A stretch of DNA of 15,272 bases from JBJXHG01 sp046160865 (GTDB taxonomy: Bacteria; Planctomycetota; UBA1135; GCA-002686595). The notes beneath the pieces were generated by a model. It made no database searches, was not told where the DNA came from, and saw only the letters and a program-made list of their open reading frames with translations. Location of the stretch: NCBI GenBank assembly GCA_046160865.1, contig JBJXHG010000088.1, positions 1 to 15,272 on the forward strand, read 5' to 3'. A program made the translations under genes and the position numbers. The number at the start of each line of letters is the position of its first letter. Position 1 is the first letter of the stretch. Below, in pieces: positions 7,649 to 13,846 of this stretch.

Positions 7649-10510
7649 ATGAAAGCAGCACGACCCAACCTGTCCCGATGCGAACGAGCGCACGCGACAC
7701 TTCCACCGCTCGCGAATCGCTGGCTGCGCGCGAGCATCGCGCTCGTCGCCTTCTCATTCATGTCGCTGCCAGCGCACGCGCAATGCCTGCAATGGCGAGG
7801 GCAAGGCGGACACAGCGGTCTGAACGGCATCGTGCGCGCGAGCGCGGTCTACGACGACGGCACCGGTCCGGCGCTGTTCGTCGGCGGCGAGTTCACGACG
7901 GCTGGCGGCCTCGTCGCGAGCGGCGTTGCGAAGTGGGACGGCGAGCGTTGGAGCGCGCTCGGCGACGGCATTCCGCTGTCATCGCTCGGCTACGATCTCG
8001 AAACGTTCACGGTGGGAGCGATGCTCGTGCACGACGACGGCTCCGGCCCGAGCCTCTTCGTCGGCGGCAACTTCAAGACGGCGGGCGGCGTCGTCTGTAA
8101 CCACATCGCGAAATGGAACGGCTTGCACTGGGCGCCGCTCGGCACCGGCTTGTCGAACGTCTCCCCCGAGTTTGGAGTCCGCGCGCTCGCAATCCATGAT
8201 GACGGCAGCGGACCTGCGCTCTTTGTTGGTGGGGCGTTCGACGGCGCTGGCGACACGAGCGCGCGCAACCTCGCCAAATGGGACGGGAGCGCGTGGACGG
8301 CGATCGGCACGAGCGCGGTGTTCCAGTCGTCGTACCACCACTACGTTGGCGCACTGCACTCGTTCGACGACGGCAGTGGCTCGGCGCTCTTCTTGGGAGG
8401 CGGATTCGACCCGAACGACGGCACCGGCATCCGGCGCGTCGCGAAGTGGAACGGATCGAGCTTCGTTTCGGTGGGTGGCGGACTCGGCTTCAAGGTCAAC
8501 GTGCTCGCGGTGTTCGACGCTGGCACGGGTTCGGGGCCTCAGCTCTACGCGGGCGGCTCGATCTACTCGTCATCGAACGACGTCCGCCTCGCGCGGCTCG
8601 TCGGCGGGTCGTGGCTCGACGCGTACGTCGCGAGCAGTTCCGGCGCCTACGTCGCGGACTTGATCGTGCACGACGCGGGCGACGGAGATGCGTTGTACGT
8701 GGCGGGCTCGAGCGTGCAACGCTTCGACGGCACGGCGCTCAGCGTGGTTCCGAACGCGCCTGGATCCGTGCTCTCGCTCGCCGAATTCGGCGGCAAGCTG
8801 TACCTCGGCGGCCGATTCGACGGACCCGTTCGTTCCTTCATCGTGCGGCGCAATGGAGCCGTGTTCGAAGACCTCGAGATCGGCTCGGGACTCGATGCGC
8901 CCGTGCGCGCACTCGCGAGCCACGACGACGGCAGCGGACGCGCGCTGTACGTCGGCGGCGAGTTCACGGGCGTGCGCAACCTCGATCTCAGCCGCATCGG
9001 ACGCTTGCGCGGCTCGCAGTGGTCGGCCGTCGGCACCGGCTTCAATGCGGCGGTGCTCGCGCTGCACGAGTACGACGACGGCCTGGGCGGCGGCGCGCGC
9101 TTGTTCGCCGGCGGATCGTTCACACAAGCCGACGGCACGACGGCGGTCGGGATCGCGGCGTGGGACGGCACGCAATGGTCCTCCGTCGGCGGCGGGCTCG
9201 GCGTCGGCGCGACCGTGAAGTGCATGGCGACGTACGACGACGGCACCGGACCGGCGCTGTACGTTGCCGGCGTGTTCGCCACGGCCAGCGACGTACCCGC
9301 GCGCAACATCGCGCGTTGGAACGGCGTCGCGTGGACGAGCGTCGGGCCGGGGCTCGGGACGGCGCAAAGCAGGGTGAATGCGCTGCACGTACACGACGAT
9401 GGACAAGGCGGCGGACCGCAGCTCTACGCGGGCGGACAGCTCACCACGTCGGGGTCGGGAGGAGGCGCGGCCGGATTGCTCGCGCGCTGGAACGGTGCGC
9501 AGTGGTCGGCCGTCGGCTCGTCCACGCTCGAATGCATGAACCTCGTCGCGGTCCAGTGTCCCGAGCAGATCAACGCACTCGCGACGTTCGACGACGGCAC
9601 CGGGCCCGCGCTGTATATCGGCGGCCTCTTCACGAACGTCGGCTTCCTCCTCGCGCGCAACGTCGCGAAATGGAACGGCGTGGCGTGGAGCCCGGCGAAC
9701 GTGCTCGTCTGCGGCAATTGCTTCGACAACTATCCGTTGTGCGAGGAACCGGTGATGGCGATGCATATCGTCGACGATGGAACCGGCATGGCTCCGCGTT
9801 TGTTCGCCGGTGGCACGTTCTGTCCCGGCGGACTCTTGCAGCGCAGCGGACAGATCTGGGACGACTCCGACGGAACCGACGGGTTCGTGTACGCGATGGC
9901 GATGCACGACGATGGCACCGACGGCGTTCCCGATCTCTACATCGGTGGCGACTTCACGCGCGTCGGTGGCTGCGCGGCGGGTTTCCTCGCGCAGCGCGTG
10001 TCGTGCGCACCGACGCCCGGCACACCGTTCTGCTTCGGCGACGGCTCGCTCGCGACGGCGTGTCCGTGCGCGCTGCCGAGCTTCGTGCCGAATCCGTCGG
10101 GATCGCCGAGCGGCGGCTGCGCGAACCGGTGGAGTCGCGTCGGCGCGCGCTTGTACGCAATCGGCGAGACGACGCTCGACTCCGTGTCGCTTCACGGCGA
10201 CGCACTGCCGCCCGCGGCGTTCGCGCAGTTCTTGAAGAGTGATGCGGTGAATTCGGCGGGCATCCCGTTCTCGGACGGCGTGCAGTGCGTCGACGGCAAC
10301 ATCGTGCGCTTCGGTTCGCAGAACGCCGTGAACGGACGCGTTCGCTATCCGACCGATGGTGCGCTGCCCGTGTCCGTCGTGAGCGGCACGCCGTCCGGTA
10401 GCGCGTTCACCGCGCACTACCAGATCGTCTATCGCGATCCCGATGTGTTGCCTGGGTTCTGCACGCCCGGGGCGCTGAACTTGTCGAACGCGTACACGAT
10501 CGTGTGGTAG
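7649..10510 (+). CDS. Secreted 14-repeat (double-propeller-like) protein with shared C-terminal six-Cys module
   Basis: A 953-residue exported protein. It has a signal peptide with a basic n-region, a hydrophobic core (ASIALVAFSFMSLP) and an AHA cleavage site at about residue 44. Residues 62-786 consist of 14 imperfect repeats of about 45-60 residues. The consensus is V-x-A-L-x-x-x-DDG-x-G-x-AL-(Y/F)-V-GG-x-F followed by A-x-x-(I/V)-A-(K/R)-W-(D/N)-G-x-x-W-x-(A/S)-(L/V)-G-x-G-L. Repeats of this style are known from bacterial extracellular proteins and are expected to form beta-propeller blades. Residues 794-953 are the FCFGDGS...TACPC module with six cysteines, closely related to the end of the preceding gene, finishing LNLSNAYTIVW. 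It probably acts outside the cytoplasmic membrane in binding or adhesion; no catalytic motif is seen. It follows the related gene in the same direction, but hairpins between them suggest separate transcripts. Confidence 0.9.
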   Translation: MKAARPNLSRCERAHATLPPLANRWLRASIALVAFSFMSLPAHAQCLQWRGQGGHSGLNGIVRASAVYDDGTGPALFVGGEFTTAGGLVASGVAKWDGERWSALGDGIPLSSLGYDLETFTVGAMLVHDDGSGPSLFVGGNFKTAGGVVCNHIAKWNGLHWAPLGTGLSNVSPEFGVRALAIHDDGSGPALFVGGAFDGAGDTSARNLAKWDGSAWTAIGTSAVFQSSYHHYVGALHSFDDGSGSALFLGGGFDPNDGTGIRRVAKWNGSSFVSVGGGLGFKVNVLAVFDAGTGSGPQLYAGGSIYSSSNDVRLARLVGGSWLDAYVASSSGAYVADLIVHDAGDGDALYVAGSSVQRFDGTALSVVPNAPGSVLSLAEFGGKLYLGGRFDGPVRSFIVRRNGAVFEDLEIGSGLDAPVRALASHDDGSGRALYVGGEFTGVRNLDLSRIGRLRGSQWSAVGTGFNAAVLALHEYDDGLGGGARLFAGGSFTQADGTTAVGIAAWDGTQWSSVGGGLGVGATVKCMATYDDGTGPALYVAGVFATASDVPARNIARWNGVAWTSVGPGLGTAQSRVNALHVHDDGQGGGPQLYAGGQLTTSGSGGGAAGLLARWNGAQWSAVGSSTLECMNLVAVQCPEQINALATFDDGTGPALYIGGLFTNVGFLLARNVAKWNGVAWSPANVLVCGNCFDNYPLCEEPVMAMHIVDDGTGMAPRLFAGGTFCPGGLLQRSGQIWDDSDGTDGFVYAMAMHDDGTDGVPDLYIGGDFTRVGGCAAGFLAQRVSCAPTPGTPFCFGDGSLATACPCALPSFVPNPSGSPSGGCANRWSRVGARLYAIGETTLDSVSLHGDALPPAAFAQFLKSDAVNSAGIPFSDGVQCVDGNIVRFGSQNAVNGRVRYPTDGALPVSVVSGTPSGSAFTAHYQIVYRDPDVLPGFCTPGALNLSNAYTIVW
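7832..10006 (+). repeat. Coding region of 14 tandem protein repeats
   Basis: Successive repeats start at VRASAVYDDG, VGAMLVHDDG, VRALAIHDDG, VGALHSFDDG, VNVLAVFDAG, VADLIVHDAG, VLSLAEFGGK, VRALASHDDG, VLALHEYDDG, VKCMATYDDG, VNALHVHDDG, INALATFDDG, VMAMHIVDDG and VYAMAMHDDG. Repeats 6 and 7 are the shortest and most degenerate and fall at the middle of the array. DNA-level identity between repeats is only patchy, so the array is old rather than freshly amplified. Confidence 0.85.
10025..10056 (+). repeat. 32-nt exact direct repeat, copy 2 (first copy at 6868-6899)
   Basis: This is the matching start of the C-terminal module in the second secreted-protein gene. It is identical to copy 1 over 32 nt; beyond it, single substitutions appear at once. 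Confidence 0.8.
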
Positions 10511-10517
10511 CCGCTCA

Positions 10518-10545
10518 CGCGGGCGCTACGCGCGCTTGGCCCGCG
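10518..10545. terminator. Possible bidirectional terminator between convergent genes
   Basis: CGCGGGC (10518-10524) and GCCCGCG (10539-10545) form a seven-base-pair stem with a 14-base loop. It sits in the 49 bp gap between the convergent ends of the 14-repeat gene (10510) and the TolB-like lipoprotein gene (10560). There is no U-tract on either side, so the call is positional. Confidence 0.35.
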
Positions 10546-10559
10546 AGGCGCGGAGGCGC

Positions 10560-11690
10560 TTAGTCGCGCCACTGCGCGATGAACAGGTTCGTCTCGCCCG
10601 TCTTCGACCCGCCGCGGTTGCTCGCGAACGCGAGCCACTTTCCGTCGGGGCTGAACATCGGGAAGCTGTCGAAGCCTTCGTAGTGCGTGATCTTCTCGAG
10701 GTTCTGGCCGTCGACGTCGATCGCGAACAGGTCGAACTCGCGCGCGGGCTGACGCTTGTCGTGATGATTGCTCGCGAAGATGATCCGCTGATCGCTCGGG
10801 AAGAAGTACGGCGCGAACGAAGCTTGACCGAGGTTCGTGACGCGGCGCCGCTCACTGCCGTCCGGACGGATCACGGTGATGTCCATCGAGTGCGGGCGCA
10901 CCTTCCAGTCCGCGAGCAGCTCGAGGTAGGTCTTCTGCTCCTGCGCTTCCGCGCCGGGCGTGAACGCGGTCGAGCGGTACACGAGCCACTGTCCGTCGTG
11001 GCTGAAGAACGCGCCGCCGTCGTAGCCGATGGTGCGCGTGACTTGGAACGGATGGCCGCCGTCGAGATCGCACGTCCACAGCTCGAGATCGCCCGAGCGC
11101 GTCGACGTGAACACGATGCGATCGCCGAGCGGTGACACCGTCGCCTCCGCGTCGTAGCCCCACGTCGTCGTCAGCGCCGTCTCGCGTCCGGTCGCGAGGT
11201 CGTGCGCGTAGATGTCGTACTCCGGGTGGACCGGCCACACGTAGCCCTTCGACATGTCGACGCGCGGCGGACAGTCGGCTTGGTAGGCGTGCGTCGAGGA
11301 ATACAGCACGGCCCGGTCGCCGGGCATGAAGTACGAGCACGTCGTGACGCCGAGACCGTTCGAGATCGCGACGGGTTCCGACTCGCCCGCGCCGGGTGTG
11401 ACGAAGATCTCGTCGCACAGCTTGCCCGCGCGCGTGACTTGGAAGCACAGGCGATCGCCCGCGAAGCTCCAGTAGCCTTCGGCCGCGTTCTCGATCCCCG
11501 CGGTCACCTTCCACAGGTGCGCGAAGTGCACTTCACCGGGCTCGATGTGTGCGTTCGCGTTCTCGACGCCCGCGAGCGGCGCCGGGAGCGCCGGCACGGG
11601 CGGCAACGACGCGGCGCCGCCGTCCGGCGCGCTGCACGCGGCGGTCGAGATCAGGCCGGCGATGAGGAAAAGGGTTTGCGTGCGCGCCAT
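10560..11690 (-). CDS. TolB/PD40-type beta-propeller lipoprotein
   Basis: A 376-residue protein. The N-terminus MARTQTLFLIAGLISTAAC is a lipoprotein-type signal peptide with Cys19 as likely lipidated residue; the lipobox TAAC is acceptable but not ideal. The rest is a propeller of PD40-like blades with the F-(S/F)-x-DG-x-x-(I/L)-x-F-x-S pattern. The blades are near residues 73-85 (WSFAGDRLCFQV), 120-131 (YFMPGDRAVLYSS), 184-199 (SPLGDRIVFTSTRSG), 228-241 (FFSHDGQWLVYRST), 295-308 (FFPSDQRIIFASN) and 345-360 (FSPDGKWLAFASNRGG), six in all. The last blades are the closest to the TolB consensus. It probably lies in the periplasm attached to a membrane and binds a partner protein or ligand; no protease or other catalytic domain is fused. 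ATG 11690 was chosen over the longer frame (to 11894) because it begins exactly at the signal peptide. It is downstream of yidD but separated from it by a strong hairpin, so probably has its own promoter. Confidence 0.85.
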   Translation of the reverse strand: MARTQTLFLIAGLISTAACSAPDGGAASLPPVPALPAPLAGVENANAHIEPGEVHFAHLWKVTAGIENAAEGYWSFAGDRLCFQVTRAGKLCDEIFVTPGAGESEPVAISNGLGVTTCSYFMPGDRAVLYSSTHAYQADCPPRVDMSKGYVWPVHPEYDIYAHDLATGRETALTTTWGYDAEATVSPLGDRIVFTSTRSGDLELWTCDLDGGHPFQVTRTIGYDGGAFFSHDGQWLVYRSTAFTPGAEAQEQKTYLELLADWKVRPHSMDITVIRPDGSERRRVTNLGQASFAPYFFPSDQRIIFASNHHDKRQPAREFDLFAIDVDGQNLEKITHYEGFDSFPMFSPDGKWLAFASNRGGSKTGETNLFIAQWRD

Positions 11691-11771
11691 CGAGGATCCC
11701 CGTAGGAAAGGCGTGAGGTTGCCGTCGCCGCTGTGCAGTCGCAAGCGAGTCGCGGGAACTCTTCGCCGATC

Positions 11772-11790
11772 GCGCGTGCCGGGCACGCGC
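11772..11790 (-). terminator. Strong hairpin just after yidD
   Basis: GCGCGTGC and GCACGCGC form an eight-base-pair perfect stem with a three-base loop, six bases beyond the yidD stop codon on the minus strand. No U-tract follows in the direction of transcription. It is best read as a terminator-like or mRNA 3'-end structure closing the rnpA-yidD unit. Confidence 0.5.
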
Positions 11791-11796
11791 TCCATT

Positions 11797-12024
11797 TCAC
11801 CGCGCGGGTGGCACCGGGTCGTGGCCGCCTGTGCAAAACGGATGGCAACGCAGGATGCGCCACGTCGCATAGGCTCCGCCGCGCAGCACGCCATGCCGTT
11901 CGAACGCTTCGATCGCGTACTGGCTGCAGGTCGGTGAGAACCGGCACATCGCCGGCTTCCACGGCGAGATCCAGCGCCGGTACAAGCGCACCGGTGTCGC
12001 CAAGACGCGTCCGGCGATGGTCAC
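11797..12024 (-). CDS. yidD: Membrane protein insertion efficiency factor YidD
   Basis: A 75-residue protein with the full YidD signature: an amphipathic N-terminal segment (RVLATPVRLYRRWISP), then CRFSPTCSQYAIEAFERHG (27-45) and RCHPFCTGGHDPVP (59-72), including the conserved cysteines. YidD is a small protein associated with the inner face of the cytoplasmic membrane that assists insertion of membrane proteins by the YidC/Sec machinery. The GTG start at 12024 overlaps the rnpA stop (GTGA, four bases), the usual rnpA-yidD order. The expected next gene, yidC, is not present downstream within the window. Length is normal for the family. Confidence 0.95.
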   Translation of the reverse strand: MTIAGRVLATPVRLYRRWISPWKPAMCRFSPTCSQYAIEAFERHGVLRGGAYATWRILRCHPFCTGGHDPVPPAR

Positions 12025-12434
12025 GAAGACTCCGCGGTGGGGGCCACCGGCGGCGCCGGCGCGGGCGGCGCCTCTCTCGCCGGAGAGCTCGCGATGCGCT
12101 GCGCGAGCTTCACGAGCTCGGCGCGCGTCGCTTGCAGCTCCGGCTCGAGCCGCGGCCGCGCGGCGATCATCACGAGGTCCATTCCGCGCGGCAGGTCCGG
12201 ATAGCTCAATCGAAACGCCTCGCGGAAGATGCGGCGCACGCGATTGCGCTTCACGGCCGACTTCCACACCGAGCGTCCGATCGAGAGCCCGAGGCGCGAG
12301 TGCTCGAGCTCGTTCGGGCGCATCACGAGCACCACGATCGATCCGCGCGCGCGCCGGCCCTCGCGGTACGTGCGCTCGAAATCGCGTCCGCGCACGAGGC
12401 GCATGCGACGGAGGAATGCGAGCGGTTTGGCCAT
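12021..12434 (-). CDS. rnpA: Ribonuclease P protein component
   Basis: A 137-residue protein. It binds the RNase P RNA and helps it cleave the 5' leader of precursor tRNAs. Family features are the N-terminal RRMRLVRGRDFERTYREG (9-26), the central SRLGLSIGRSVWKSAVKRNR (46-65) with the RNR motif that contacts RNA, and the following RRIFREAFRL (67-76). The last ~20 residues are a proline/alanine-rich tail (APPAPAPP-like) not needed by the fold. ATG 12434 was chosen over ATG 12476 because homology begins directly after it; 12476 would add a 14-residue unconserved extension. A weak -10-like TATGCT on the minus strand (12453-12458) lies just upstream. rpmH, which usually precedes rnpA, is not found; the neighbour is instead a divergent aldehyde-dehydrogenase-like gene. 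Confidence 0.95.
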   Translation of the reverse strand: MAKPLAFLRRMRLVRGRDFERTYREGRRARGSIVVLVMRPNELEHSRLGLSIGRSVWKSAVKRNRVRRIFREAFRLSYPDLPRGMDLVMIAARPRLEPELQATRAELVKLAQRIASSPAREAPPAPAPPVAPTAESS

Positions 12435-12565
12435 GTCGTGTTCGCGCTGGATAGCATAGGCCGATCGCGAGCTCATCGAACATCCGCACCGCGGGCGGCG
12501 ACGACCGGGCGGGCAATTGGATCGACGGCCGCTCTCGACCCGCGTCGTCGGAAGAGCGCTTCACG
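12435..12565. promoter_or_regulatory. Divergent intergenic region between rnpA and the ALDH-like gene
   Basis: This 131 bp stretch must contain the start signals of both the rnpA-yidD unit and the ALDH-like/lat pair. Translation of both strands shows no L34 ribosomal protein gene. GGAAGAG (12550-12556), nine bases before GTG 12566, is a plausible ribosome binding site for the rightward gene. No strong promoter was recognised. Confidence 0.4.
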
Positions 12566-13642
12566 GTGGCGGGGGACGCGCGCGGCAACACTTGGCCGCG
12601 GTCGGGGGAGGCCGACGCGCTGCTCGCGTTGAAGGCCGCAGCGCGCGCAGCGCCCGGGTGGTGGGCGCATCGAGCGCACGTGCTCGAACGCGCCGTCGAG
12701 GCGCTCGTGAGCGACCCGGATCCGGGCGCGAGTGTCGCGACCACGCTCGGCCTCGAGCCCGCAGAGCTCGCGGCGAGCCAAGCCGACCTCGCCGACGTCT
12801 TGCGACTCGCGTTGCGGGCCGGTGCGGACGCACGCGGCGAGCTCGCGATCGTCGCTCCGCATTGGAGCGGGCTCGTGCGCGACTCGGCGCAGTCCGTGCT
12901 GCGCGCGCTCGCGAGTGGCGCGTGCGTGATCGCGGTTTCCGACCCCGCGCTTCCGATGGCGATGCAGGCCGTCGCCGGCGCGCTCGCGCACGCCGATCTG
13001 CCGGCCGGCGCGTTCGCGCTCGTGCACGACGACGGCGAGACGACGCTCGCGGCGCTGCTCGAGCATGCAACGGGGGGCGTCTTCGTCGGCTCCGGCACGC
13101 AGGATCGCGTGCGCCGCATGCGCGTGCTCGCGGAGCGCAACGTGGCGCTGCGTACGGAGCTCGTTGAGCACTGCAATCGCACCGCGGTCGTACGCCAGGA
13201 GGACGACGTGCGCAGCGCCGCGCACCGGATCGCGCACGCAGCGTTCGGACGAGCCGGCGCGCTGTCGGGGCAAGCGCCAGGACAAGTCGGCCGCGTCGCG
13301 TGCCACGAGCGCGCGTTCTCGAGCTTCACCGCCGAGCTGCTCGCGCACTTCGATGCAGACACGACGCCGGCGATTCCGATGCGCGCAGCGGCGACGCTCT
13401 TGCACGGCGCGCGCGCACGCGATCTCGGTCTCGACGAGGGCGCCACGCTGCTCCGTTCGGGTGCCGCGGGCGGCGTGCTCCCGATCGTGTTCACGAACGT
13501 CGAGGAGTACATGCGGCTCGCCGCGCTGTCGCGTCCCGCGCCGATTCTGTGCCTGATGCGCGCGACGTCCGACGCGGCGGCGGAGGAGCTGCGGGAACGC
13601 CTCGATCACAGCCCTGCAGCGGAGGATTTGGCGGCCGAGTAG
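12566..13642 (+). CDS. Aldehyde dehydrogenase-fold protein, apparently catalytically inactive
   Basis: A 358-residue protein (active family members are about 480-510). ALDH-like segments in order are the nucleotide-binding part IVAPHWSG (95-102) with ALASGACVIAVSDP and AHADLPAGAFALV; GGVFVGSGTQ (170-179), matching the FTGS motif; ELVEHCNRTAVV, matching ELGGKN with general-base Glu198 kept; and AAFGRAGALSGQAPGQVGRV, matching the catalytic-cysteine region. The catalytic Cys of GQxC is Pro238 and the conserved Asn of PWN is Ser101, so aldehyde oxidation is not expected. The C-terminal third is short and retains IVFTNVEEYMRLAAL. It lies 204 bp upstream of lat in the same direction; classical lat partners oxidise the semialdehyde made by Lat. 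It may be a regulatory or structural pseudoenzyme, or a decaying gene. The GTG start is the only in-frame candidate after the stop at 12452. Confidence 0.75.
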   Translation: MAGDARGNTWPRSGEADALLALKAAARAAPGWWAHRAHVLERAVEALVSDPDPGASVATTLGLEPAELAASQADLADVLRLALRAGADARGELAIVAPHWSGLVRDSAQSVLRALASGACVIAVSDPALPMAMQAVAGALAHADLPAGAFALVHDDGETTLAALLEHATGGVFVGSGTQDRVRRMRVLAERNVALRTELVEHCNRTAVVRQEDDVRSAAHRIAHAAFGRAGALSGQAPGQVGRVACHERAFSSFTAELLAHFDADTTPAIPMRAAATLLHGARARDLGLDEGATLLRSGAAGGVLPIVFTNVEEYMRLAALSRPAPILCLMRATSDAAAEELRERLDHSPAAEDLAAE

Positions 13643-13846
13643 CTCGCCCTTCGTCGCACCGCGAAGCGTTTTCGCTCTGCGCGCGCGACTATCCGGGAGC
13701 GGGCGGATCGGGCACAATCCGCCGTTCGCCGCCGGCCGATAAGGGCGCGGCAACGAGTCCCAGACACCGGCTCGCGCGCGCGTCGCGCGGCCAATTCCCG
13801 CGCCGTCCGGCTCGCCGCCGCCGCTCGACGCGACCCAGATCCCGCC
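13643..13846 (+). other. Intergenic region upstream of lat, with hairpin
   Basis: This stretch contains a hairpin GGCGGAT (13702-13708) / ATCCGCC (13717-13723) with an eight-base loop. A weaker stem GCGAA/TTCGC (13661-13675) lies close to the upstream stop codon. It could hold a terminator for the ALDH-like gene, a promoter or leader for lat, or neither. No Shine-Dalgarno is seen before ATG 13847. Confidence 0.4.

Noticed and set aside
12435..12700. Search for rpmH (L34) upstream of rnpA
   Set aside because: No short Lys/Arg-rich frame with the L34 pattern is present on the minus strand.
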